Part shown: piece by piece, positions 1-10,737 of the stretch
How the letters are laid out: every line of letters begins with the position of its first letter
Numbering within the stretch: position 1 is the stretch's first letter
Source: Mercurialis annua
Lineage: Eukaryota; Streptophyta; Magnoliopsida; Malpighiales; Euphorbiaceae
DNA: 64,000 bases
Reading direction: 5' to 3'
Assembly (NCBI RefSeq): GCF_937616625.2
Contig: NC_065573.1
Coordinates: forward strand, 18,057,001 to 18,121,000
Notes under the pieces: generated by a model
What the model was told of the DNA's origin: nothing
The model's input: the letters and a program-made list of their open reading frames with translations, nothing else
Database searches by the model: none
Program-made: the position numbers and the translations under genes

Positions 1-185
1 CAAAAATACTTATTTTCAACTAAAAGTTTACAAACATGTATCTGTTATATGTATATGTGAAAATACATAAACAATACACGAATAATACATAAAAAATACA
101 TAAAAAATACATCTCAAATGCAATCGTTTTACACCAAATCAAACCAATCCCACAAACCGTCTCCAATGCCTTGAGCATTTTAAAT

Positions 186-545
186 TTAATAGAAGAAAAA
201 GCCTCCATCTTCATCTTCAAATCCCTCATCCTCACTATCAGATAACAAATAGTCCCCTTCATCATCTTCATCTTTCCCTTCAGAAAACACCGAGATTCTT
301 GAATTGTTCCACCTAAAATTCACTCCAGCAAGTTTATCAATAACACCATCTACATCACTCTCTTCCATCCGACCACCAATCTCCTCATCGAAATGTGAAA
401 TTGAAAAGGATCCATCATCACTCTCAACCTAAATCATTCTCAGTAACCTCCCCATTCTCAACGCCAATCTAAGGCACCCACAAATGAACATGTTTCCCCA
501 ATGCCATATTTCTATTCCCAACCGCATTATATTGCTCCTCAAACT
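186..545 (-). pseudogene. acidic ORF relic, possibly MuDR-type transposase N-terminus
   Basis: Read on the minus strand, an open stretch (186-368) encodes about 60 residues very rich in Asp, Glu and Ser. Upstream, in the same direction, a stretch broken by stops ends in a segment resembling HVHLWV. A beta-rich segment followed by an acidic linker is the layout seen at the N-terminus of plant MuDR-type transposases. No transposase core or zinc finger follows, so at most this is a decayed fragment. I do not recognise it with certainty; it could be unrelated low-complexity coding sequence cut by the window edge. Confidence 0.25.
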
Positions 546-548
546 TTA

Positions 549-811
549 AAAAAAAAAAATCACAAAAGTCAAAACATTTGAATTTTATTTGTATCGTCTT
601 GAAACGCAGGTTTTCATTTCAATAATATTCAACTATACAATTTTACTTAGCGCTGATGTGGCATGTCACACATCAGTGCCATATAAGCAAAATCGCATAA
701 GTGCACATAATTGAAATAAAATCCTGCATTTTAAGACAAATTGGATAAAATTTAAAAGTTAGGACTTTTGTGAAATTTTTATGAAAAGTTTGCCCCTTTT
801 TGGTCGTTTGA
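549..811. mobile_element. foldback MITE, copy 1
   Basis: The two halves are reverse complements over much of their length: 'cacaaaagt' and 'ttcatttcaat' on the left reappear inverted on the right, around a centre near 670 containing 'atgtggca'. The same layout and words recur at 9191-9496, so this is a repeat family. The left end is eroded into an A-run. No coding capacity; probably a non-autonomous DNA transposon. Confidence 0.6.
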
Positions 812-1582
812 CCTCTAAAATATATGATAGCATATTTTATATTAAAAAGCATATATATAATAGCTATTAAAATATATATACAAAAATGTGTATATATAAT
901 GTATTTATCATGTAATATATGTTAAAAAAATTCTTTATCATGAATTATAAATTATATATTACTAATTTAAATAATTATGATTTATTGTGATTATTTATCT
1001 TTAACAAATTTATGAAATGTCACGTGTTAATTAAATATTTTATTTTGATAATATTATATGCAAAAATTTATTATTAACAGTGATAGCTATTGTTTAGATT
1101 TTACTATTGAAAGAATTAATTTATTTTCAATTATTATTGTCAGGTGTTATCAAAATAATAAATTGAATATATTAAATTTCCATATGAATCATAGGCATGT
1201 CTACTAATTCTAACGCATGTAGGAATTATGATAAGGAGCACATGTCACTTTTTTATTAACACATGTCTTTAAACTATTGAATGGGCACAAGGTGTAAATA
1301 ATTGGCCTTATTAGCTATTTGATGTAAACAAAAAGTTAGCAGGAATGAAAGAAATATAGAAGTTTAGCATTTTTGAAATAAGTTACCGTGTTTAGCCCAA
1401 ATGTGTAATTTTCTCATATAATAATTAAAATAGTAATAAAAGTATTTTTTTATTTAAAATTTTATATGATTAAAAAATAATTAAAATAGTACTAATTAAA
1501 TATTATAAAAAAAAGTAGTAGTTTGCTAATATAGTAGTTTATTTTAATGAATATTCTAATTTTAATAGTTATCTTAACATGT
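812..1582. other. AT-rich intergenic DNA, no gene seen
   Basis: Very AT-rich sequence with stops in all frames. No convincing coding region, terminal repeat or RNA gene was seen. Confidence 0.6.
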
Positions 1583-1591
1583 TAGTTTATA

Positions 1592-1963
1592 GGCTTAATG
1601 ACTTAAAAAACCCCGACTTTTCATCCCCTTTTCAATTATACCCTGACGTTGAAAAATTGTCAGTTTTACCCCAGTTTACACTTTTTCATTTCAATTGTAC
1701 CCTAAAGCATAAAATTGACTTTTATTTATTTGACGAAAGTTCAATAAATTCTCTTAAAAATGGTCAATTTAATATAAAAAGTTAATCTAATGCAAAAAAG
1801 GTGAATTTAGAGAATTTTTGCCAAATAAAAAAAGGTCAATTTTATGCTTTAGGGTACAATTGAAATGAAAAAAAGCAAAATATGGTAAAATTGACAGATT
1901 TGCAACGTCAGAGTAGGATTAAAAAGGGGATGAAAAGTCAGAGTTTTTTTAAGACATTAAGCC
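1592..1963. mobile_element. Mutator-type MITE with 9-bp target duplication
   Basis: A 372-bp element begins GGCTTAATG and ends CATTAAGCC. The arms stay complementary for roughly 180 bp each, so it is nearly all inverted repeat. It is flanked by the perfect 9-bp direct repeat TAGTTTATA (1583-1591 and 1964-1972). A 9-bp target duplication with long terminal inverted repeats is the hallmark of Mutator-like elements. There is no transposase; the 68-codon ORF inside is an arm of the hairpin. Confidence 0.85.
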
Positions 1964-2044
1964 TAGTTTATATTATTTAGTACTCTAATTTTAATAATTT
2001 TTAATTAATAATTATATTTTATAAAATGAAAAGAACATTAACGT

Positions 2045-2220
2045 GAATGTGTTCGTTCCTCTAACTTCATCCAAGTGTTGAAAACCAACGTCGAGGCGCT
2101 TCTCTCAAGCTATAGAGAGCCTTGAGCAGACGATAGACCTGCAGATTAACACCTAATGTTTCAAAACCCCAAGCAAAACTTCATATATGCCTCTCCCTCA
2201 AGACCATTGAGAAAAATATC
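2045..2220 (-). pseudogene. Copia-type reverse transcriptase fragment
   Basis: On the minus strand two adjoining frames read IFLNGLEGEAYMKFCLGF, then QVYRLLKALYSLREAPRRW. These correspond to two neighbouring conserved blocks of Ty1/Copia reverse transcriptase (RVT_2): the segment ending in a Y-M-x-x-P-G-F-like motif and the L-Y-G-L-K-Q-A-P-R-type motif. A stop and a frameshift lie between them, and no LTR, gag or integrase was found nearby. It is a short dead remnant. Confidence 0.65.
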
Positions 2221-2759
2221 AGGGCGTGATGTTCCATCATCATCTCTGATGTGCACAGCAGCAGCATCCGCGTCGGGCTGTTCTTGATCGTGAGCTATCC
2301 GAGTTATTGAATGAGGGAGGACGGCCAAATGAAATTTTTCCTTTTAAAAAGTGATGAAGGAGTTCTACTGATCAAGTACCCTGCTGCCAAAATACATTCA
2401 CATCAGAAATCAATAGCCTAATGAGCTTGGAATCTCATTGCCTTCCAAATCCAATATTCAAAATATGTCTATGTTTGCCCTTCAGGCATTAGAGACCAAA
2501 TACAATTGTTCCTCTCTTGGTTCCATTAATGTGTCACAACTTTCATCTTTTTCTAATTATATTATATATAAAAGTATATATTGAATTATTTTTACTAAGA
2601 TGTTTTAATTTAATTTCACAAAAATATAAAATTCATTCCCATTTATAAAAGGAATAAATGATTCCCATTAAAGAAATAATTATATTTTTGTTCTTAAAAT
2701 CCACTAATGAGTAAATTGAAAGTGGGCCTATATTCAATAGGAGTATGACAAGAAAAGTT
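2221..2759. other. intergenic DNA, no gene seen
   Basis: No recognisable coding region. The left part may be further decayed Copia sequence, but I could not match it to a domain. Confidence 0.4.
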
Positions 2760-2842
2760 TCACAAAATTCACAAACAATAATTGTTTTTCTTTAAACTGT
2801 GTAATAAAGGCAAAGTGGACAATTCTATTGGGACGGAGGGAG
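2760..2842. mobile_element. truncated Stowaway-type MITE end
   Basis: The sequence ends with GGGACGGAGGGAG followed by TA, the usual right terminus and target dinucleotide of plant Stowaway (Tc1/Mariner) MITEs. An intact member with the same terminus lies at 27844-28106. The matching left terminus is missing, so this copy is truncated; its left limit is approximate. Confidence 0.55.
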
Positions 2843-3121
2843 TATTTGCCAGATCGAAAAAATACACAGCAATAATTTATCTCTTCAAGCATGAAATGAT
2901 TAACAAGCTGTGAAACAACAAAAATCCTCCTGAATCTAAACATTTTACCATCTTTCGCAAAATTAATAATTTATCGACCTCTGCTCTAATTAGATAACTT
3001 CTCAAACAAGAAGTTGATCAGTACAATTTCTGCAGTTTGAATCTGATCTTTTCATCAAATTAACAAAGTCAAAATCTCAAAAACTGACGATAAAAAAATC
3101 CTCAAAACTAGAGCAAGAAAT

Positions 3122-6100
3122 TCATCGAGCAGTTTGGGTCTGTGCATGCTCTAGAAGCTGACCAACCAACTTGTAAGTACGTCCTGATAATCCCTTGGTG
3201 TGATCTATCAACTGCTCATACCTGGCGTCATAAAAATTCACAAAAAAACAAAAACAAAAATAGCAAATATGAGAGGCGAACAGAACATAGAACTTTTGTA
3301 TAACGGACAAGTGAGAGATGTAATCTTACACATTAGGATGATTAGGCTCCATAACAACAGTTCCCGCCTTTGAATCAATTTTAGCATCAAGCTTTGAGCT
3401 TCGTATAAGATTTACAATCCATCTCTCAGCCTCATCATAATTCAGATTCAATTTTTCTGCGAGGACTCTGCCATTTATTCAACTGAATTAGCATCATGGA
3501 GGAAAGCAAGTCATAGTCCCATGCAAATGCACAGAGAATTTCAATGCGAACCTTTTAGAATCATTACTATAACCTAATTAATACCTACTTTTGAATACAT
3601 TCTTTCTCTAAAAATACTATTTTCATAATTTTATAAAACTCAACAATTAGTGACAGTAGATAATTATCATTTCCCGTATTAGAACTTAAATAATTTTGGT
3701 GTTTCTCTAGCATTTGAAACATAATTTTGTTCTTATAGTAAGTTCTAATTCTAGTTTTTACAACAAAAGAAACATTATTTTTCTAGTTTGGCAGTGGGTC
3801 ATGATCCGGACAGTGATACATACTAATTCTTAGATATGATTGTAAGCAATCTCATTACTACTCAGCTAGATATTTCATTGCACAAATAAAAGTTCATCAT
3901 GACATAGAAATAATTGTAATTTGTAATAAAAGAAGCTAAAAAATAAGCATATCAATTATGAAACAAAATTTATAGCAATAACTAGCTAATACATGCACAC
4001 AGCGCAAACAGCTAATTATTATAAGAAGAGAAAAAAGAGAAGCATTGAAACGAAAAGAGATGTAAACTTATAGACATTTAAATTTTGAAACAGTTCTTGA
4101 AAAAAATTTGAAAAATTATGCTGCAAAAAAGGTCTATTGAAAGATTTTTGTCAGCAGTCAAATTGTATTCTGACAAACTCGAGTCTCGATGAAATCTATT
4201 AGTAGTTGGGAGTTTTTGCAGGTAACAAGGTTAGCATAAAAAATGCAACATACTTGACATAATCATGAACAGGAACAAGAATTGAAAAGAAAAAAAGACA
4301 TTCAGACTACAGTACAGAGTGGAACTTCATCGAGTAATTTTAAAGTAAGTCTGTACTCACCCCATGTCGATGCGTTGATGTATACGGCAATAAGTTTCAA
4401 AGATAAATAGGCGTGCATTTTCAAGGAACTCATCTCTCAGTGGCACAGTTGAAAAACTTCCATCTTCAACTCGTTTGCCAAGGAATGGATCATTTAAAAT
4501 CACCTACAACAAGATATCAAGTCAATACTGGTGCATGTACAACCAACAAAAGCTACAACCAGAAAAGCACGACAATATCCTGGAGACAACAGCCACGACA
4601 GCTACAACTGCTCCAGTCCCCTCAAACCCTCCGTCTCTGTCTCGCAACTCAGGTAACAGATAACTCTCTCGTAACATATGTGCTCCTGTCTCTTACATGC
4701 GAAAGGAGCATGTATACGATTTAAAAATAACTTAGCTCCAAGGAGCATAAGACATTATGCCTTATTAACCCATATCTGCCTCTTTTCACATTATATGACC
4801 CGTTTAAAAGAAAATGCCCAAAATAGAATGTAATAAGAATCTAACAAGCTATCAACTATCTACAAGGATAATGGACTAATCCATGTTAAAGTACTAGCAA
4901 GGAAACTCATACTAGGTGCAAAAAGCTTACTTCTTCACACACTTTCATCTTCTTTTGTGCGCCATCAAAGTCATAATTGACATAGATACATGCCAAAAAT
5001 TCTGTGATAGGATCTTTATACGAGTGTTGCTCTTGTTGTATGACTTTAATAAACTCTTTGAACTGAGGTCTTCTCCTTTTGTTGACAATGAATGCAGTTG
5101 CTAGGTACCTCAGAAGATGGGGTGCATTGGTCTGAATGGCATTAAGATACCTGAAAAAGTAACGATATTCCATTTTCTCACGCCAAACAGAAAAGAAAAT
5201 CGAAAAGTAGCCAAAAAGAGGTAGCAGTGTATAACTGACACATATAGTATATATATAAAGCGCTGTAAATGAAAGTCTTCATTAATATTTATTAGATGGA
5301 TTTCTTTCAAGTGGGGGAGGCTTAACTGTCAACATTATTATATTGTCAAGAAAACCCTAAAACATTAAAAATGAAAATATCACTTATTGTACACACGTTT
5401 AAGCAGATATTGAATAGGCTTGCACCGAATACTCTAATTACACTTGTGCGCTTATCTATGATAGGCACATTTTCAGAGTTAACAGTCAGGTTGTCATACT
5501 TTAGGCCCCATAACATCACAAGAGGTACCAAGAATCAATATTGCAGCAAGAGGTTGACAATCCATGGAATCTATGCTTAGCATATATATTATAGTATTGG
5601 AGTAGTAAAATGATAATATCAATGGAACCTTATGCTAAAGGAATACTTTCCAGACAAATGTGGAAAAAGATAGACGACCAGAACACAAAAATCTGAAAGA
5701 AATTTCACTCATTTGCTATATTGAAAAAATGATTAAAAAATAGAATCCTAGCACTTAATGCAAATACTTATAAAAAGAGAAAACCCTACTTGTCCTGATT
5801 AAACAAGTCAATGATCAGTGTTCTTCCATTGTCATGGTTGAAAAAGATGAAAAGACTCCAATGCATCAACCATATCCGACTTTGCACCTGATTCAATGGC
5901 GATGAGAAATTCTGAAGAAAAAAAAAACAGAAATGGTATCAGTATAACTATTCTGAAACGACATAAAATCCAAGAAAGAGATGAAGGACATGCAAGTTAA
6001 AGAAAAATACCTTCGAATCAATTATTTCCTTCAACCTGTTAAGCTCTTCAAGAGCAATATCCCAGTTTTGCATCAGTATCTCAGCTGCCAACTTCCCCCA

Positions 6101-7219
6101 CAATGCACTTAAACTCCTTTCACTGTTGGTGCATAAAGCCCTATATTGATACAGATAGTCAGCTGCACCAGAGTAGTTTCCGCATTCAAACTGAAATTTT
6201 GCATACTGATATAGCGCCTCAATCTGCACTGGACCAATCTGTTTAAAAGAAACACCATCATTTCAAATGAAACTTCAAAAAAGTAAAACGGAACTACATC
6301 ACAAGACCTCGCATCAAAAACTAAAGAATAGTTTCGTTGTATAATCCTTACAAATGTATACTTCTTAATTTGCACATTGTATACTCCTTTCAAATGTCTG
6401 AAACAGTATACTTCTTAGTTTGCAAATTGTATAGATGTAGAAGCATATAAGCATACACTGCAAACTAAGAAATATGCAATGTGCAAACTAAGTAGCATGG
6501 ACACTACATTCAATCAACATGTCCTGTTTTGGACACTTGAAGCTTCATACACGAAACTTCATGTTTTATATAGGAAAACTTACTGCTTCGCCGTCTTTGT
6601 GTCGTGTGTCCGTGATATCTAGAGTGAAAAACAATATAGCACAAACCCAAATATGAAGCAATGTATCTTCCAAAGTCTCAGTTTTAACCACACGAATCAC
6701 AAGCCCACAATTCATTACAATAACCTGATAAAACTCGATTACAAAGCATATAAATCGAAACAAACCTGGTAACGGTCATTAAGCATCTGAAGATTATACT
6801 GTTTATCAGCTCTCAACTCCTGAATAGCATTAGGATTCTGCAAAAAAGCGACAAGTGGAGCAGCCGCCTCCTCCAAAGCCTTCAATCTTTGCACAACCTC
6901 AGTTCTCCTATCAGTCATATCTAACAAAAAACAAACACCCACATCAGAAAAACACACACACACCACAAAATTAGCAAAACCCAATTCGAAAGTACAAACT
7001 TTCCGTACCTTGAGGGACATCTTCGGTGTGATAAAGACTCTTGTGAATGTCCATAGCGTAGTCAACCATGTTGGTTTTGCTTAAAAGTTCGATTTTTGAT
7101 TTGAAGATCTGATCTTCTGGGTGAAGTTGGCGTTCTTGGAGAAATTCAAGTAAAGGGAAGACTAAGTGTCGGTCGAGATTCGGTGAAATTCTTGGGGTTA
7201 GATCGTAAGCAGCCATCAT
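3122..7219 (-). CDS. eIF3e: eukaryotic translation initiation factor 3 subunit E (eIF3e/INT6), eight exons
   Basis: eIF3e is a PCI-domain subunit of eIF3, which helps recruit the 40S ribosome to mRNA; plant eIF3e is also known to contact the COP9 signalosome. I recognise the family from the whole chain, including [20 protein letters not shown] near the N-terminus, [13 protein letters not shown], and [19 protein letters not shown] in the C-terminal half, where the PCI domain (about residues 220-390) lies. Exons on the minus strand: 7219-7009, 6920-6766, 6238-6011, 5911-5790, 5150-4931, 4503-4361, 3467-3330 and 3221-3122. Every intron is GT-AG and the phases join without a break, giving 1317 nt and 438 residues, the usual length. 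Two adjacent ATGs (7219, 7216) could start it. No premature stop or missing segment was seen, so the gene looks functional. ORFs lying across its introns are chance. Confidence 0.95.
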
Positions 7220-7314
7220 TGTCTTTGCCTGTGCTGCTGCTGTTCGTAATTTCAGTTCTTAAAATTGGAGGAGAAGAGAAAAGGATGAAATTAGGGTTTC
7301 TTTAGAATTTTATT
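7220..7314 (-). promoter_or_regulatory. eIF3e 5' leader / proximal promoter, cut short by a transposon
   Basis: Only 95 bases separate the eIF3e start codon from the end of the Mutator-like element at 7315. This stretch contains the leader side of the gene (a GCAGCAGCAC-type run just before the ATG). No clear TATA box is visible within it. The original promoter must therefore lie partly beyond the insertion, or the gene now uses sequence in the element. The transcription start is not known. Confidence 0.5.
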
Positions 7315-7823
7315 GAACAAAGAATCACTTTACCCCCTCAACTTGGCACAAAATATCAAAAACGTCCAAATTAATGAAACCGGATCACTTTTACTCTAAA
7401 CTTGTCAAAACCGTTACAAAAACATCCCTATACTGACGTGGCACCTTAGTTGGAGAGTGGTTTCTAATTAATCATCATTTACTCTAATAAATTATATTTA
7501 AATACTAATTAATTATAATTAAAGTAATGTTTCGCAGTTTAATGAATCTTCCACTTATTTGATGGGATGAGACTAAGCAGCCACCGACCGTTCTGACGCG
7601 TCTTTGACCTATCTTGATTAAGACTGAAACCCTATCTAAAATGGAGTTCAAATTAACTTTAATTAATCTTAATTCTAATTAAAATCAAGTAAAAACTAAA
7701 CAGACCTAATTACAGCTAATATAAGGAACACCCGCCGTCGTCGTGACACAAACCCAGCCACTGGCTCTTTCTTGATTCACAATCCCCATTTCCCTCTCAT
7801 CCATTTCAATTTCAATCTTCTTA

Positions 7824-8168
7824 GAGTATCTCCATTGCATGTTGTATTTTTAATGCTATTTTTAGCATAAAATAAAATAAAATACTATATATAACACATA
7901 TTATTAAAATTCACTCCAGTGCAAATGATAAACTAAATGCTAAATTTATAATTTTATAAGTGATTATCATTGTTGGTGGCAAATCAGCTGTAAATAATTT
8001 AGATATAATAGAATTTGGCATATGCTAAACTTTCACACAAATTTGGCACAAAATTTAGCATATGCTAAATTTAGCACATGAAATAAAAGTGCAATGGAGA
8101 TATGTTTTTATACTAAATGCTAAATTATAGCATTATTAGGTATTTTTGGCACTAGAGTGGAGATGCTC
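7824..8168. mobile_element. Tourist/Harbinger-type MITE nested in the Mutator element
   Basis: The 345-bp insert begins GAGTATCTCCATTG and ends TGGAGATGCTC. It is flanked on both sides by TTA (7821-7823, 8169-8171), the three-base target typical of PIF/Harbinger elements. The interior is AT-rich, with repeated 'tgctaaatt'-type words in both orientations, and is non-coding. Confidence 0.75.
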
Positions 8169-8174
8169 TTACAT

Positions 8175-8322
8175 CAACATCATCAATCTTGATAAATCCA
8201 ACATTAGCCTCATAGAACCTCTGTAAGAATGCAACAGTGGTGGGTTTTCCACTTCCACTAGCACCTGTTTTTTCATATTGAAATCTTTGAGTGTAATGGA
8301 ATCACAACGAGATGGGTATTTG
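8175..8322 (-). pseudogene. captured ABCB-type transporter nucleotide-binding fragment
   Basis: On the minus strand one frame reads YPSRCDSITLKDFNM. After a frameshift the next reads TGASGSGKPTTVAFLQRFYE, followed by a short segment ending IKIDDVD. These match, in order, the start of the nucleotide-binding domain and the Walker A region of plant multidrug-resistance (ABCB) transporters. The frameshift, and a proline in place of the Ser/Thr after the Walker lysine, show it is not functional. Its position inside the Mutator-like element indicates capture by the transposon. Confidence 0.7.
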
Positions 8323-9190
8323 AATCAAACTTGTTGGAGTCAGTTTTCTTCTTGTAATTAGTCTAATTTGAATCCTTTTGTATCTTCCCCGTCAATTTCA
8401 TTCGTCGGACGGTGGGTCTCGTGTCCAATGAAAAACAAAAACCCATTGAAAGGCGGTGGTAGTTTTGGTTCGCCGCCAAAACCAACGGGTGTCACGAGTA
8501 AAGGCGGAGATTAAGTAGAAAGCCGATGCAAACGAAGGCGAAGATTAACGAGTCGACAAGGCTGTAGCTTGCTGGGATAGTACCGAGTGAAACATGGCGA
8601 TTGTGGCTGAGGAAGAGGGAGAGAAGCATGAAGTGATGACTCTGATATGTTCTCTCAAGAACACGACGCTGCCGCCGTGTTCTTGAAGAACAGACCCATG
8701 TCTGTTCTTGAAACAGACCTGGGTCTGTTCAGTTTTTAAAAAAAATTAAAAAGTTTATTATTTTAATTAAAAATATAAAATTGTTGGGGTTAATTTGTTG
8801 TGTATATAAAATTTGGGAGTTAATTCATTGTATTTATGAAATTTGAGGATTAATTTATTATATAAAATTCTAAATTAAAGGGATTAATTTTTTTTTTAAA
8901 TTGTTTGATATTAATTTATAATGTTTAAAAAAATTAGGATCATTTTAAACTTTCTCCATTTAAAACCACCTTAGAAAAAATAAATCACCATCAAAACCGG
9001 AGAATGTATCTCACTCTCTTGGTTGAGAGTGGGGAGGGGTGATTTTGTACCATTTTTGACAAATTCAGGGTAAAGGTGATCCTATTTTGCTAATTTAGAC
9101 GTTTTTGATACTTTGTGCCAAGTTAAGTAAAATGATTCTTCTTTCGAATTTTATTTATGCGATTGTATTATTGGACCAATCTTTTTTTTA

Positions 9191-9496
9191 GGCCAAATAT
9201 CCAAAAAAAGTCAAATCTTTTATAAAAGTTTCACAAAAGTTCAAACCTTTCTATTTTATCCAATTCGTCTTGAAACGCATGATTTCGTTTCAATTTTGTC
9301 CAACTACACAATTTTGCTTATGTGAAACTGATGTGTGACATTGCCACATAAGCGCCACATAAGCACCACATGAGTAAAATTATATAATTGGACAAAATTG
9401 AAATGAAATCATGTGTTTTAGGACAAATTAGAAAAAAATTGAAAAGTTTGAACTTTTGTGAAACTTTCGTAAAAGGTTTAGCCTTGGTCATTTGTC
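9191..9496. mobile_element. foldback MITE, copy 2
   Basis: Left arm words (GGCCAAATATCC, GTTTCACAAAAGTTCAAAC, TTCGTCTTGAAACGCATGAT, TTTCAATTTTGTCCAA) reappear as reverse complements on the right, giving an almost full-length hairpin centred near 9340. It is more complete than copy 1 (549-811). The flanking CTTTTTTTTA / CTTTTTTTAA may be a decayed target duplication. Non-coding. Confidence 0.65.
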
Positions 9497-9508
9497 TTTT
9501 TTTAATTA

Positions 9509-10048
9509 GGGCATCTCCAAAACACTCTTTAAAATTGCTAAACTTTTTAATTTAGAGAGTTTGACAATAAATTAAAACTTCAATGGACTCTCTATTTTTT
9601 AAATTTAGAGAAGAGAGTAAATATGGCTCTCCACATGTAGAGAGCCATTTTCACTCTCTACTTTAAAGCTCAAATTATCAAATTTAAATTTCAAAAAATA
9701 AATTTGTTAGTTTTATTTTAAAAGATAATATTAACTATTTTTAATATAAAAACTGAATAAATAAATAATTTAAAAATATAAATAAATTAATATTATTAAT
9801 ATATATTATTCGTATTACTTTTTATAAAAATAAATTAAATAAAAATATTTATATTAAACAATTAATTACATTAATATTATTAATATTTAATATTTTTATT
9901 ATTATTATTATCTATAAAATTTTTAAAATTTAAAATTAGATTTAGAGAGCTCATTGCAGTAAAAATAAAAATATCACTCAATATTTTAAAAATACTCTTA
10001 TTTTACTAAAGATGTTCTTTAAAATAAAGAGTACTATTGGAGATGTAT
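9509..10048. mobile_element. MITE-like element with CATCTCCAA ends
   Basis: The left end GGGCATCTCCAAAACACTC and the right end (inverted) ACATCTCCAATAGTACTC are related inverted repeats. The interior has further inverted words around 'gagagccattttc'. The ends resemble those of the nested MITE at 7824-8168. The target duplication is unclear, so the limits and superfamily are tentative. Confidence 0.45.
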
Positions 10049-10737
10049 CAACCCTCTAAACATTAAAATTAGGTTATGGTAATTATTAAATTATACATGT
10101 TTTGAGAAAAAAATAGATCCACAATATGATTTTTAATTTAAAATTTTATGCATTACGGTGAATTATCAATTTATAAATTAATCAAATTTATTATAACTAA
10201 ATTAACTTTTTAATTTATAATTAATATTAAATTAGTTAGAATTTTATTAAAAATAAATATAATACTTTAGTGTATTAATTTTTAAAATTAATTGATGGCA
10301 ATAATGTTTATTTATAATTTAGTATATCAATGAAATTTATTATAATTATTATACCATTGTATTTTATGTATGTTTAATTTTAAATTAGCAAATATTTTTA
10401 TGAGTTGGAGTAAGACTATTAATATTATCGATTAATTATACTAATAACTAATAAGCAAAGTACCGGTAAGTGTAATATTAAATTTATTAAATTTGCCAAA
10501 ATTATAGTAATCTATTTTAAAACTATAATGTAGGTGTTGAGTTAGAAAATATCTTATGAGTCAGATTAATTATATTAATTAAATTTATTATAATTATATT
10601 ATTGTATTTTATTTGTGATTATAATTATTTTATCATATCTATTATGATTATATAATTATGTTCTACTTAAATTAGACTTTTGAAATAATAATTAAGATTA
10701 AGAATAGGGTGCTTATAATGATATGGTGGTTAGGCAT
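10049..10737. other. AT-rich intergenic DNA, no gene seen
   Basis: Almost entirely A and T, with stops in all frames and no recognised repeat ends. Confidence 0.6.

Larger units (their letters stand above)
7315..9145. mobile_element. Pack-MULE-like non-autonomous Mutator element
   Basis: An 1831-bp element is bounded by long terminal inverted repeats of about 100 bp. Both ends share AGAATCA, AACTTGGCACAAA, TATCAAAAACGTC and GGATCAC. It is flanked by the perfect 10-bp direct repeat GAATTTTATT (7305-7314 and 9146-9155). Long inverted ends and an 8-11 bp target duplication define Mutator-like elements. There is no transposase. Instead it contains a piece of an ABC transporter gene (minus strand, about 8175-8322), a GC-richer stretch at 8400-8720 that may be another captured segment, and a nested Harbinger MITE. 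Capture of host gene pieces makes it Pack-MULE-like. Confidence 0.85.

Noticed and set aside
4413..4724. Plus-strand ORF of 103 codons across eIF3e
   Set aside because: It lies opposite exon 6 and intron 5 of eIF3e; no domain and no independent support.
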